This document shows positions 19,122 through 28,554 of a stretch of 64,000 nucleotides of DNA, one piece after another; the first letter of the stretch is position 1, and each line of letters starts with the position of its first letter. A model generated the notes under the pieces. The model ran no database searches. It saw only the letters and a program-made list of their open reading frames with translations, and was not told the DNA's origin. The stretch is from Beijerinckia indica subsp. indica ATCC 9039. Lineage in GTDB: Bacteria; Pseudomonadota; Alphaproteobacteria; Rhizobiales; Beijerinckiaceae. The stretch lies in contig NC_010581.1 in the NCBI RefSeq assembly GCF_000019845.1, positions 2,299,501 to 2,363,500 on the forward strand, read 5' to 3'. The translations under genes were made by a program, and so were the position numbers.

Positions 19122-19994
19122 ATGTCGGATTCCCTCACCGCTCTTTTGCGCTGGTATGCGGCGATGGGCGTCGATATCGCTCTCGACGAAGCACCACACG
19201 ACCGGTTCGCGGAATCCGCCGCCATGGCCAGCCGGCGAGCCCCCTCCGTCCCCCAAGACGACCGGCAGGCGCGGGCAGATCATCCACCACCATCCAGCGT
19301 CTCGCCATCTCGGCAACAGGCCCCCGCTCCTCGGCAGCTCCCAGGCTTCGCGCAAGAGGCTCTCTCCCAAGAGGCTCTGTCCCAAAATGCCGAGGAAGCC
19401 GCCGCTTCGGCCAAGACACTCGATGAATTGCGCGAGAAACTCGATGCCTTTCAAGGTTGCGGCCTGAAAAACACGGCGACACAACTCGTCTTCGCCGATG
19501 GCAATCCAAACAGTTCCGTCATGATCATCGGCGAGGCGCCTGGTGCCGACGAGGACCGCCAGGGCCGCCCCTTTGTCGGCCGCGCCGGGCAATTGCTCGA
19601 TCGCATGCTGGCAGCCGTGGATCTCGACCGCACCCAGGTCTATATCGCCAATATCGTGCCCTGGCGCCCGCCGGGCAATCGCACGCCGACCCCGCTCGAA
19701 ATCGCGGCCTGCCTGCCCTTCATCCGCCGTCAGATCGAATTGGTTTCGCCACGTTTCATTGTCTGCCTCGGCGCGCCCTCCGCACAAACGCTCCTCGGCA
19801 CCAAGGAGGCCATCACCCGGCTGCGCGGCCGCTGGCGCGATTGGTCCTGCGGCGGCAAGACCATTCACGTCCTGCCGATGCTGCATCCAGCCTATCTGCT
19901 GCGTCAGCCGGCGGAGAAAAAACGCGCATGGGCGGATTGGCGCCTACTCGCCAAGGCGCTTCGCGATGACAGTCCACAGACTCTGAAGGATTAA
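19122..19994 (+). CDS. Uracil-DNA glycosylase, family 4-like
   Basis: A 290-residue base-excision repair protein. After a low-complexity Pro/Ala/Gln-rich N-terminus (about 40-105) the catalytic domain carries [21 protein letters not shown] (motif 1), a [14 protein letters not shown] segment and MLHPAYLL (motif 2). The family normally binds a 4Fe-4S cluster by four Cys; here GCGLKN supplies one of the first pair and the usual partner three residues earlier is Phe, while the later pair (AACLPF and FIVCLG) is kept. It would excise uracil from deaminated DNA. The ATG is preceded by AGGA at a rather long 14 bases. It ends 11 bases from convergent cobT. Confidence 0.85.
   Translation: MSDSLTALLRWYAAMGVDIALDEAPHDRFAESAAMASRRAPSVPQDDRQARADHPPPSSVSPSRQQAPAPRQLPGFAQEALSQEALSQNAEEAAASAKTLDELREKLDAFQGCGLKNTATQLVFADGNPNSSVMIIGEAPGADEDRQGRPFVGRAGQLLDRMLAAVDLDRTQVYIANIVPWRPPGNRTPTPLEIAACLPFIRRQIELVSPRFIVCLGAPSAQTLLGTKEAITRLRGRWRDWSCGGKTIHVLPMLHPAYLLRQPAEKKRAWADWRLLAKALRDDSPQTLKD
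19353..19382 (+). repeat. Tandem 15-base duplication inside the glycosylase gene
   Basis: Two near-identical 15-base copies encode Gln-Glu-Ala-Leu-Ser twice in the flexible N-terminal linker. It looks like a slippage product in a region without structural constraint. Confidence 0.6.
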
Positions 19995-20005
19995 ACTGGC
20001 AAAAC

Positions 20006-21019
20006 TTAAACTTGGCCCGGGACCTTGGCTTCATCGAAGGTCGCCATGCCATCATGGCAAGCCAAGGCCGCCTTGACAATGCCGATGGCGAGCGCAGCGC
20101 CGGAGCCTTCACCGAGGCGCAGACCAAGATCGAGAAGCGGCGCCTTGCCGAGCCGCGCGAGCACATTGGCGTGAGGCTTCTCGGCGGAAACATGCCCCGC
20201 AAGGCAATGATCAATGGCACCGGGATGCAAGGCCTGGAGAATGGCCGCCGAGGCGCAGGCCACATAACCATCGAGAATCACGGGAATATGCTCGATGCGG
20301 GCAGCCAGGATCGCGCCCGCCATGGCGGCGATTTCACGTCCGCCAAGGCAACGCATGACTTGCAAGGGATCGGTGAGATTGTCCTTGTGCAGCGCGACCG
20401 CCGTCCCAACCGCGTCGATCTTGCGGCGCAGGCCCTCGGCATCGACGCCGGTCCCCTGCCCCACCCAATCCTCCGGCTTGCCGCCATAAAGCCCATGATA
20501 AACGGCGGCCGCCACGGTCGTATTGCCGATCCCCATCTCTCCCAGGCACAGGAGGTCGATGCCGCCAGCAATCGCCTCCATGCCGAAAGCGAAGGTAGCG
20601 GCAGCGGCGGCCTCGTCCATGGCTGGTTTCTGGGTAATATCCTCGGTCGGCAGATCGAGGGCCAGTTCGAAAATTTTGAGGCCCGTGCCGAAACTGGCGC
20701 AGATCTGATTGACCGCCGCTCCCCCGTTACCGAAATTCTCCATCATCGCCCGGGTCACTGAGGGCGGATAAGCGGATACACCACGGGCCGCCACGCCATG
20801 ATTAGCAGCGAAGATCGCGACCAGTGGACGTTCCATTTGTGGCTGTGGCTTGTCCTGCCACGCTGCCAGAAAAGCGACGATCTCCTCAAGCCGCCCGAGC
20901 GAACCTTCGGGCTTGGTGAGACGGGCCTGGCGTTCGCGCACAGCAGTAACGGCTGCCTCGGAGGCTGCAGGCATGAGAGGCAGAAGGGCACGGATATCGT
21001 CGAAGGGAGAGATGGACAA
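20006..21019 (-). CDS. cobT: Nicotinate-nucleotide-dimethylbenzimidazole phosphoribosyltransferase
   Basis: A 337-residue CobT that makes alpha-ribazole phosphate for the lower ligand of cobalamin. Family stretches include KPEGSLGRLE, FAANHGVAARGVSAYP, GEMGIGNTTVAAA and the C-terminal GEGSGAALA containing the catalytic-base glutamate region. The start appears to be a TTG at 21019 giving MSISPFDDIRALLP, a common N-terminus in alphaproteobacteria; there is no clear ribosome site, and an ATG 45 bases downstream would trim conserved sequence. No other cobalamin gene is adjacent here, so it is a detached member of the pathway. Confidence 0.93.
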   Translation of the reverse strand: MSISPFDDIRALLPLMPAASEAAVTAVRERQARLTKPEGSLGRLEEIVAFLAAWQDKPQPQMERPLVAIFAANHGVAARGVSAYPPSVTRAMMENFGNGGAAVNQICASFGTGLKIFELALDLPTEDITQKPAMDEAAAAATFAFGMEAIAGGIDLLCLGEMGIGNTTVAAAVYHGLYGGKPEDWVGQGTGVDAEGLRRKIDAVGTAVALHKDNLTDPLQVMRCLGGREIAAMAGAILAARIEHIPVILDGYVACASAAILQALHPGAIDHCLAGHVSAEKPHANVLARLGKAPLLDLGLRLGEGSGAALAIGIVKAALACHDGMATFDEAKVPGQV

Positions 21020-21490
21020 GGGCGGGAATCGATCGGATCAGAGTGTCGGGAACGGTAGCCGATGCTGGAAATCACAACATACGAGCTCGCACAAGGGCAT
21101 GCCGGCGTTTTACCGCTTCGGGCACGTAGGATTTATCAAATTGCTTGCCGCCAACGCGAGGCCAAGCGCGCTTTATCATAAGCTTTGCAAATTAATCGCG
21201 TTGGAAATTCTGAATATCGCGAGGGAAAATATTAATTTATATATTTTCTATCGACTTAATTGAACTGGATAGACTGATGCTGGACCAACAGAAAACCACC
21301 GAGCCTCCCAGGGTCATTGGCTTCTGACAGCATCGTGCTTGAAATGGACGCCCCCTGACGAGCGAAGCCATGCGGCGTCAAGAACGTCTCCCCCTTCGAT
21401 ATCCAAGGCGCACATCCCTGAAATAGCGGTTCACCGGACAGGCCGGAGGACAACGGACGAGCGCGCCTAAACATCCATAAGGACAGTGCC
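21020..21490. other. Intergenic stretch before the TonB receptor
   Basis: About 470 bases between divergent cobT and the receptor gene. It is AT-rich at 21180-21260. I looked for the conserved cobalamin riboswitch core, plausible next to cobT and a TonB receptor, and did not find it. Confidence 0.4.
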
Positions 21491-24040
21491 ATGGCGAAGC
21501 AAAAGCTGCTCATGGGGAGCGCTCACACTTTTTCGGTTTTCACACTGATCCTGGGCGCGTCCGGACATTCCCTTGAGGCCCAAGAGTCACCGACAAGTGA
21601 TCAAGTTCAAGCTTCGGCGGTGGTCCAGGATGTCGTCGTCACCGGTGGCGGCTGGGAACGGCCACGGAGCGACCAACGCGTCATTCTCGACAGCCCGTCG
21701 CCCATCGATGTGATCAGCGCTCAGCAATTGCACCAGACGGGGCGCGCCGAACTCAGCGAGGCCATCACAAAACTTCTGCCCGCTTTCAATTTTGGCAATA
21801 CAACAGCTGGTGTCAATTCGATCGTGCGGCCTGTCACCAACCATGGTCTCGGGCCCGCCTATACATTGGTGCTCGTCAATGGCCAGAGGCGACACAATAG
21901 CGCGCTTCTGACCAATGGCGGTGGCGACACCAGCGGCGTCAATCCGGTCGATATCGACATGATCCCCTTGAGCGCGGTCGATCATATCGAAGTGCTGCGC
22001 GATGCCTCCGCCGCGCCTTATGGCTCCGATGCCGTCGCCGGAGCCATCAACATCATCCTGAAATCGAGCGACCATGGAGGTCATGCCGCAGCATTGGCCG
22101 GTAATCTTTATCAGGGCAATCCGGGAAGCGACCGTTCAACCGCCAAGGGCGAGGCCGATGCCGGCTTCAAACTCGGCGACGAAGGAGGTTTCGTCCATAT
22201 CAGCGCCGATGTGCGCAAACGCGGCATGGACTGGTGGAATTTCTACGCGAAAAACCTGCCCTACTCACCCGCTTCAAATCCGCTCAACGCCACGTGGACT
22301 GGTGACGGCGCCCACAATGGGGACCCCGAAATCAGGGCGTATAATCTCGCCTATAATGCCGAAGTCCCCCTGACACCCAATATCAATGCTTATTCCTTCG
22401 CGACATTTGGTGTCAGAGACACAGTCATCGGCAATAATTTCCGGCGTCCTAACACAAATGCCGATTTCGATGCTTTATTTCCCGGGGGCTATTATCCTTT
22501 GAACAATACGCATGAATATGATTTGCAATTCAACGCCGGGTTCAAAGGAAGACTTTACGATTGGGACTACAATCTCGGCACATCCTACGGCATCAACCAC
22601 AACAAACAATATAGCGACTTCACGATCAATCCGTCACTCGGCCCCACGGGACCGACTCAGTTCAAGGATCTCGCCACTTATCAGTTTTCGCAGCAGGTCA
22701 CGCACCTCGACCTCAACCACGCCTTCGCAACCTCGACCCTACCCAAACCGATTGAACTCGGTCTCGGCTTTGAACATCGCATCGAACGGTTTTCGACTCT
22801 TCCGGGCGATCCACTCGGCTATATGAATGGTGGCTACCGATACCAACCCGGCGATCAGGCCCTTTCGCATGATCCCAATCTCGGCAGCTATGCCGCAGTC
22901 GGCGCACAAGGCGCCGTTACCATCAACCCAGCGAATGCAACGTCGATCCTCCGAAATGTCGTCGCCGGCTATGGCTCGCTCGGGATCTATCCAGTTGATA
23001 ATTTCTACATCAACGGCTCGCTGCGTGGCGAGGGTTACGATGATTTGCCGAATTTCATTTACAGCACCAAGCTCACCGCACGCTGGGATATCGCACCGGA
23101 CTTCGCGATACGCGGCTCGCTCGGCACCGGACAACGCGCCCCTTCCCTGACCCAGATCGGCTACGCGCAGACCGACAGCCGCACCAATATCGATCCCGTG
23201 ACGGGTCTGATCGTTCCGAGTCTTTCCACCCTCGCCCGTAATACATCGGCGCTGGCACGAGCGCTTGGTGCCCAGACCTTGACACCGGAGAAGTCAACGA
23301 ATTTCGGACTTGGTTTCGTGTGGAAACTACAGGAAAATAGAAATATCACGCTCGATGGTTATCGCATCGACTTGCGTAACCGGATCTTCCGGACCAATTA
23401 CATCTATGGTTCCGCCGTCGACCCTCTTATCGTCGCCAATGGCGGCAGCGCCGGCACATGGATTCAATATTTCGCCAATGGTGTCAATACGAGCACAACG
23501 GGTATCGATCTCGTCGGCGAGGATACAGAGGACTACGGAGATTACGGCTCCGTTCGCTACACACTCGGATTCAACTGGAATCTAAATGTCATCGACAGCG
23601 TCGCTCAAACCCCAGCTGCTTTGACCGCGCTTGCTTCCGCGAACAAGGGCGGCAGCCTGATCTGGTTCGGCCGCGCGACCGCCGCCGATCTAACGGTCAA
23701 CCAACCTCGCACCAAATTGATGTTTGCCGTCAATTGGTCGATCGGCGATTTCATCGTCAGTGCCACGACGACACGTTATGGCTCCTATCAATATATTCAA
23801 AGCCAGCTCCCATCGCAGGACCGTTCCTTCGGCGCGAAATGGATCACCGATCTCGATGTGACCTACAAAATCGCGGGAGGTTTACGAATTTCGGCTGGCG
23901 CCACCAATCTCTTCAATATCCGTCCGAGCGCAAACGGAATTATCGATGCGAATACCGGCGCATCCGGCTTCGCTTACGGGAATTCGCCTTTCTCACCGGC
24001 CGGCGGATTTTATTATACCCGGCTCGCTTATGATTTTTAG
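21491..24040 (+). CDS. TonB-dependent outer-membrane receptor
   Basis: An 849-residue receptor. A signal peptide ends near SLEAQ (about 30); the plug domain (about 60-200) includes VDHIEVLRDASAAPYGSDAVAG, the usual plug signature; the rest is a 22-strand barrel ending in the terminal aromatic Tyr-Asp-Phe. The conserved TGQRAPSLTQIGY-like stretch and the C-terminal AGATNLFNIRPS are also typical. AAGGA lies 7 bases before the ATG. The next gene, 48 bases downstream, encodes a sulfonate/nitrate-type binding protein, suggesting that this receptor imports an organosulfur or similar small organic anion rather than a siderophore. No tonB, exbB or exbD is present in the window. Confidence 0.9.
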   Translation: MAKQKLLMGSAHTFSVFTLILGASGHSLEAQESPTSDQVQASAVVQDVVVTGGGWERPRSDQRVILDSPSPIDVISAQQLHQTGRAELSEAITKLLPAFNFGNTTAGVNSIVRPVTNHGLGPAYTLVLVNGQRRHNSALLTNGGGDTSGVNPVDIDMIPLSAVDHIEVLRDASAAPYGSDAVAGAINIILKSSDHGGHAAALAGNLYQGNPGSDRSTAKGEADAGFKLGDEGGFVHISADVRKRGMDWWNFYAKNLPYSPASNPLNATWTGDGAHNGDPEIRAYNLAYNAEVPLTPNINAYSFATFGVRDTVIGNNFRRPNTNADFDALFPGGYYPLNNTHEYDLQFNAGFKGRLYDWDYNLGTSYGINHNKQYSDFTINPSLGPTGPTQFKDLATYQFSQQVTHLDLNHAFATSTLPKPIELGLGFEHRIERFSTLPGDPLGYMNGGYRYQPGDQALSHDPNLGSYAAVGAQGAVTINPANATSILRNVVAGYGSLGIYPVDNFYINGSLRGEGYDDLPNFIYSTKLTARWDIAPDFAIRGSLGTGQRAPSLTQIGYAQTDSRTNIDPVTGLIVPSLSTLARNTSALARALGAQTLTPEKSTNFGLGFVWKLQENRNITLDGYRIDLRNRIFRTNYIYGSAVDPLIVANGGSAGTWIQYFANGVNTSTTGIDLVGEDTEDYGDYGSVRYTLGFNWNLNVIDSVAQTPAALTALASANKGGSLIWFGRATAADLTVNQPRTKLMFAVNWSIGDFIVSATTTRYGSYQYIQSQLPSQDRSFGAKWITDLDVTYKIAGGLRISAGATNLFNIRPSANGIIDANTGASGFAYGNSPFSPAGGFYYTRLAYDF

Positions 24041-24088
24041 AATACGATCAGGCAGGGCCGAGACTGTGTTCATTTTTGTAACGCGACA

Positions 24089-25126
24089 ATGCTCATGAGC
24101 AAAGCCTTTGCGTCGGCATCAAACGCATGCCGTCTTCTCACGAGACGGCAAACACTTACGGCCCTCGGCTCGAACGCCCTGCTCAGCGCTTGCGATTTTT
24201 CTACGCCTCCGGGGCCTCGAGACGGTGCCCAATCAGAACGCACCAAAATCAAACTCTTCCTGGGCGATCAGGCCCGTTTCACACGAGCCAAGGTCGAGGC
24301 GGCGAGCGTCTTCGATGACGCTCCTTTCGATTATGAATGGGTCAATTTTCAAGGTGCGGCGCCGCTGTTTGAAGCGTTGCGCGCTGGCGCCGTTGACACC
24401 GCACCGGCCGGCGACAGCCCGGTTCTCTTTGCAGCTTTCGCCGGCGTGCCGATGAAAATCGTCGCCGTGAGTGTGGGAACCCGAGCGGGCTCCAGCGTCG
24501 GCATTGTCGTGCCAGCCCATTCTCCGATCCAGACAGTAGCGGATTTCAAGGGCCAGCACATTATCGTGTCTTCGGCGCGCGGCAGCATTTCACAATATCA
24601 ATTATTTGGTGCCCTCGCCGAGGTCGGTTTGACAGCCGCCGACGTGAAAATCTCGTTCATGCTGCCCGTCGATGCCCTCTCGGCCTTCCAAGCCGGCCAT
24701 ATCGGCATCTGGGCGACTTTCGGCACTTACCTCGCCATGGCCGAACATGACGGCGGACGCATTATTCGTGATGGCCAGGGTATCCATTCCGGTCTCGGCT
24801 TCATCACCGCCTCGGACAAGGCCCTCGCCGACCCGGCCAAAAGGCTCGCCATCGCCAATCTCCTCGACCGCTTGCGGCGCGCCGAAATATGGACGAACGC
24901 GCACCAGGACAATTACGAACAAATCTTCGCCAGCTTGACCAACTTGCCTGCCGATGTGGTGCATAGGGTCGTCACTCGGGAGTTACGTCAGCTCCAGCCT
25001 GTGGATGAGGCAAGCATCGCAAGTCTTCAGCAAGTCGCCGACGTCTTCACGCGCGAAAATGTCTTCGAGCACGCTATCGATGTCCACTCGCTGTTCGAAA
25101 CAAGCGTGTGGCCGTCCACTTTGTAG
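24089..25126 (+). CDS. ABC substrate-binding lipoprotein, SsuA/NMT1 family
   Basis: A 345-residue periplasmic binding protein of the aliphatic sulfonate/taurine/nitrate type. The N-terminus has twin arginine (TRRQTLTALG) followed by a lipobox-like LLSAC, so it may be exported as a lipoprotein. The two-lobe core includes FQGAAPLFEALRAGAVDTAPAGDSPVLFA, DFKGQHIIVSSARGS and ALSAFQAGHIGIWATF, all usual in SsuA homologues. It follows the TonB receptor by 48 bases, and no permease or ATPase is adjacent; it may pair with a transporter elsewhere, such as the SsuCB pair at 50-52 kb whose own binding-protein gene is frameshifted. That pairing is speculation. Confidence 0.82.
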   Translation: MLMSKAFASASNACRLLTRRQTLTALGSNALLSACDFSTPPGPRDGAQSERTKIKLFLGDQARFTRAKVEAASVFDDAPFDYEWVNFQGAAPLFEALRAGAVDTAPAGDSPVLFAAFAGVPMKIVAVSVGTRAGSSVGIVVPAHSPIQTVADFKGQHIIVSSARGSISQYQLFGALAEVGLTAADVKISFMLPVDALSAFQAGHIGIWATFGTYLAMAEHDGGRIIRDGQGIHSGLGFITASDKALADPAKRLAIANLLDRLRRAEIWTNAHQDNYEQIFASLTNLPADVVHRVVTRELRQLQPVDEASIASLQQVADVFTRENVFEHAIDVHSLFETSVWPSTL

Positions 25127-25136
25127 CCAATAAAGC

Positions 25137-27530
25137 TTATCGCCGCGTCGAAGCCCGTATCACCGAAACATCTTGTTTTTGGGCTGCCAACCGGTTGGCG
25201 TTGGCGGATGAAGCAACGGCGGACGCAAGCAGGATCTTCTGACGGGAGATATCATTGGGCTCGGGAATACGCACGAGGACGATCGTGCCGGAGCCCACCG
25301 TCGAACGGATACGCATGGAACCTCCATGCAGATCAACAAGTGAGCGGGCGATTGCGAGACCCAGGCCCGATCCCTTCATGCCATTGGCCATCGACCCGTG
25401 CAATTGCTCGAAGGGGCGCCCAAGACGCGCCAAGGGAGCCGGCGGAATACCCATGCCGGTATCCTCGACATAAATATTCAAGGCCCCCTGGATCATGCGC
25501 GTACGCACAGTTACCCGGCCTTGCGCGGGCGTGAATTTGATTGCGTTGCGAAGCAGGATAAGCAGGATTTTCTCGATCGCTCCTCGATCGGCGTGGACGC
25601 TTGTTTGCGGCGTCGTCTCGGCCAGAAGGGTGATTTCCTTTTCCTCCGCCGTGGCCTTGACGCCCGCAATCGCCTTGGAAACCACCGTGTCGATCTCGAA
25701 ATCGGTCTTTTCGAGCCGGACGCGACCCGCCTCAAGACGTGACATGTCGAGAACGTCGGAAATCACGCCAAGCAAATATTGCCCGCTTTGGCGGATATCA
25801 TTGCAATAATCGAGATAACGCGGTGAGCCGAGGGGGCCATAGGGCTCCTGGCCCATCAATTCGGAAAAGCCGATAATCGCGTTGAGCGGGGTCCGCAATT
25901 CATGGCTCATATTGGTGAGGAATTCAGATTTCGCGCGGTTCGCCGTTTCGGCCTCCGCCTTCTGCTCAAGATATTTTTCGGCGAGATCGGCAAGCTGTTG
26001 CGCCTGCAGTTCCAAGGTCTGGCGGGATTTGCGCAGGTCGGCGATGGTTGCCATCAGCCGGCGCTCGGATTCCATCAATTGCTCTTCATGACGTTTGAGC
26101 GTGGTAATATCCGTGCCAACGGAGACATAACCGCCGTCCTTGGTGCGCCTTTCGTTAATCTGTAGCCAGCGGCCATCGCCCAGCCGCGCTTCATAGGTGC
26201 GCGCGCCCGCCTGCGGTCTTTCACCCAAAGCAATCTGCGACTGGATCAGAGGTGGCGTGCCTTTCGCCATCACCTGCATATAGGGCGTGCCCGGTACCAG
26301 GATATCATTCGCGAGATTATGGAAACGCTGGAACTTCTCGTTGCACATGACGAGCCGGTTATCGGCGTCCCAGAGCACGAAGGCCTCAGAAACAGTCTCG
26401 ATCGCATCACGCAACCGCATATCGGCCGTGGCGGTGCGTTCCGCCAGAACCTTATGCTCGGTAATGTCAACACAAATGCCAACGAGATGCGGCGTGTTCG
26501 AGAGATGGTCACGGACAAGCTCCGCGCGCGCGCGCAGCCAAACCCAATCTCCCGCGACATTGCGCATGCGGAAGGCGTGATCGATGGCATCCGTTTTCGA
26601 GGCAGCGAGCATTTCGGCGATGGCCGCGAGATCACCATCCTGAGGATGCATCAGCGCATTAATATCGCCGAAGGAAATGAACTGCTCGCTCGGCGACATG
26701 CCGAGAATTTCATACATGGACTGCGACCAGAACACGCGCCCGCGCGCAAGATCCCAATCCCAAAGGCCGCAGCGGCCCCGGTTCAACGCTGTGTCGATCC
26801 GTTCGCGCATGCGCTCGCAGGTTTCGCCAGCCTCCTTGGCACGCGTGGCCTGCCAGAAATAGGCGCAAGCCAATGCGACAAGGACAAAGGATGTCGAGAA
26901 CAGAAGCAGACCGGCGCGCCAACTGTTAGCACGCCACTCCGACAAAACCTCTGTCATGGGGTGGATCAAAGCCACTTGACCGGCTGAGGCAAGGCCGAGC
27001 GTCCGAACCGTGGCCAGAGCTTCCGTCGCATCGGCCAAGGTGATGCGCAACACACCCGCTTTTTCAGCAAATGTCGTCAGAGGCTGGGCAGGGCCTAAAT
27101 AATCCGCAAGGGTTCCTTTGAGCCCGGGAATCGCCGGATAGGCACCAATGATGCGCCCGCTCGGATCAGCGACGAGCACTTCCTGCCCACGCGCCAGCAG
27201 CGAAGGAGAGATCATCTGGCGCAAGCCGTCATCCGTCGGCACCACGCCTTTTTTGGTCAGATGGGCCGACAGATCGTGGGCGACGAGAGTCCCGACCAGA
27301 TCGAGATTCTCCATGGCTTCGGCCACGCCATGATCGTAGGATTCACGGCCAATAACGACGGCAAGTGCCACCAAAGCCGCAACAAAAAAAGCGACCATGA
27401 CTGGAACCGCACGGCGAATCCAGACCTCATGCGCAATGAGCCGTGAAAACGCGCGATGCGTCGTCGTACAGGCAAGTCCTAGCAATGTCCCCGCTCGCAC
27501 GGACACATTGGCTGCGTCTGCACGCGCCAT
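25137..27530 (-). CDS. Membrane PAS-domain sensor histidine kinase, PleC-like
   Basis: A 797-residue kinase. Transmembrane helices at about 42-62 and 206-226 flank a periplasmic sensory region; two PAS domains follow (about 245-360 with GLWDWDLARGRVFWS, and 370-480), then a coiled coil (480-530), the HisKA domain with the phospho-acceptor His543 in NMSHELRTPLNAIIGFSELM, and an ATPase domain with an N-box (LLRNAIKFTP), G1 (VEDTGMGIPP) and G2 (GSGLGLAIA). The HisKA region and the YLDYCNDIRQSGQYLLGVI stretch resemble PleC/DivJ kinases of alphaproteobacteria that act on DivK and PleD. There is no receiver domain and no response regulator gene next to it. It faces the binding-protein gene with a 10-base gap. 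Confidence 0.85.
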   Translation of the reverse strand: MARADAANVSVRAGTLLGLACTTTHRAFSRLIAHEVWIRRAVPVMVAFFVAALVALAVVIGRESYDHGVAEAMENLDLVGTLVAHDLSAHLTKKGVVPTDDGLRQMISPSLLARGQEVLVADPSGRIIGAYPAIPGLKGTLADYLGPAQPLTTFAEKAGVLRITLADATEALATVRTLGLASAGQVALIHPMTEVLSEWRANSWRAGLLLFSTSFVLVALACAYFWQATRAKEAGETCERMRERIDTALNRGRCGLWDWDLARGRVFWSQSMYEILGMSPSEQFISFGDINALMHPQDGDLAAIAEMLAASKTDAIDHAFRMRNVAGDWVWLRARAELVRDHLSNTPHLVGICVDITEHKVLAERTATADMRLRDAIETVSEAFVLWDADNRLVMCNEKFQRFHNLANDILVPGTPYMQVMAKGTPPLIQSQIALGERPQAGARTYEARLGDGRWLQINERRTKDGGYVSVGTDITTLKRHEEQLMESERRLMATIADLRKSRQTLELQAQQLADLAEKYLEQKAEAETANRAKSEFLTNMSHELRTPLNAIIGFSELMGQEPYGPLGSPRYLDYCNDIRQSGQYLLGVISDVLDMSRLEAGRVRLEKTDFEIDTVVSKAIAGVKATAEEKEITLLAETTPQTSVHADRGAIEKILLILLRNAIKFTPAQGRVTVRTRMIQGALNIYVEDTGMGIPPAPLARLGRPFEQLHGSMANGMKGSGLGLAIARSLVDLHGGSMRIRSTVGSGTIVLVRIPEPNDISRQKILLASAVASSANANRLAAQKQDVSVIRASTRR

Positions 27531-28554
27531 GTCACAGGCCCCCTCGAAACCGATTCGAAGCTATGTGCCGCATCTCTTCGAATCGTCTCTATCAGAAGGC
27601 GTCTTCACCTATTTGTCCAGGCCTTAAAGAAGGGTGAAGGAAAGAGTTTTGTGGAAAACTGACGTCAAGCCCTTTTTATCCTTGCAGCCTCAAATTTTCT
27701 GATACTACGGCTCAAGCTGCTAAAGGGGATGGATCAGCGCCTCTTTTCGATGATCGAGACGAGATCGCTCACGGATCAAAAGCTTTCGCCCCGCACACTA
27801 TTCATAATTCAATTTAAATATTAAATTTATTAAAGTTTTTATATTGCCTAAAGAATATCCGTTCTTCGTAATCAAGTGAAAATATTAATATTATTCTTAC
27901 ATTGCTGCTATTCAATATTGAAGAAACACAAAATCCACCTAAAGAACTGCTCGCTCGACGAGTTCAACATAGATCGCGGCAGATTTCCCCGCTGATCGCG
28001 CCCTACAACCAAGTCGAACGCAATCACACAGGGATTGTAAAGTCAGTTTAGCGTCTATAAATCTATATTATGACAGTGAACTCTGCCACCGTCATTCCGT
28101 AAACTCATGACCCAAATTCCGATCACACCAAGCCGACGAATCGATCCTGCAGCGATCAAAACTTCTATTCTCTATGATTTCATAATCCTGATCTTGCCAG
28201 CCCTCCCCGAAAAGGCCCCCGAAAAGCTCTGACAAAAAGATGGTCGGCGGTTATTGATGAACGAGGAACGGTTCATTAAATTTTTGATTTGATACTTGCT
28301 CGATTGAGCATAGTGCGCTAACGGAAATTGCTTTATTCCGCGACCGTATAAAATAGATTGAAACTCCGGCCGGCCCAGTGCGCGGCGCCTTCAAAGGCAA
28401 AGCGTGACACAGCAGGCATCTAATATTTTAAGCAATGAATATCGTTATTTGAAATAAATATATTACCGAGACTTGAACAGATCACTGATGAATGTTTGCC
28501 CTCCAGTTATTCATCCATGGACATTTTTAGCTATTTAATCTCAGGAGATTACAA
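27531..28554. other. Long gene-free AT-rich stretch before the ModE gene
   Basis: About 1 kb with no coding frame that I can support and no tRNA. The central part (27800-27930) is very AT-rich. It must hold the promoters of the divergent kinase and modE genes. A partly symmetric sequence resembling a molybdate regulator box is noted at 28441-28469. Confidence 0.5.
28441..28469. promoter_or_regulatory. Possible ModE-type box upstream of modE
   Basis: ATCGTTATTT and, after about ten bases, ATATTACCGA form imperfect inverted halves similar to the known Mo-box (ATCGnTATATA, six-base spacer, mirror half). It lies about 86 bases before the modE start. The right half is degenerate, so this is a weak candidate for autoregulation. 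Confidence 0.3.

Noticed and set aside
21020..21490. Cobalamin riboswitch between cobT and the TonB receptor
   Set aside because: The conserved B12-box core could not be found on either strand.
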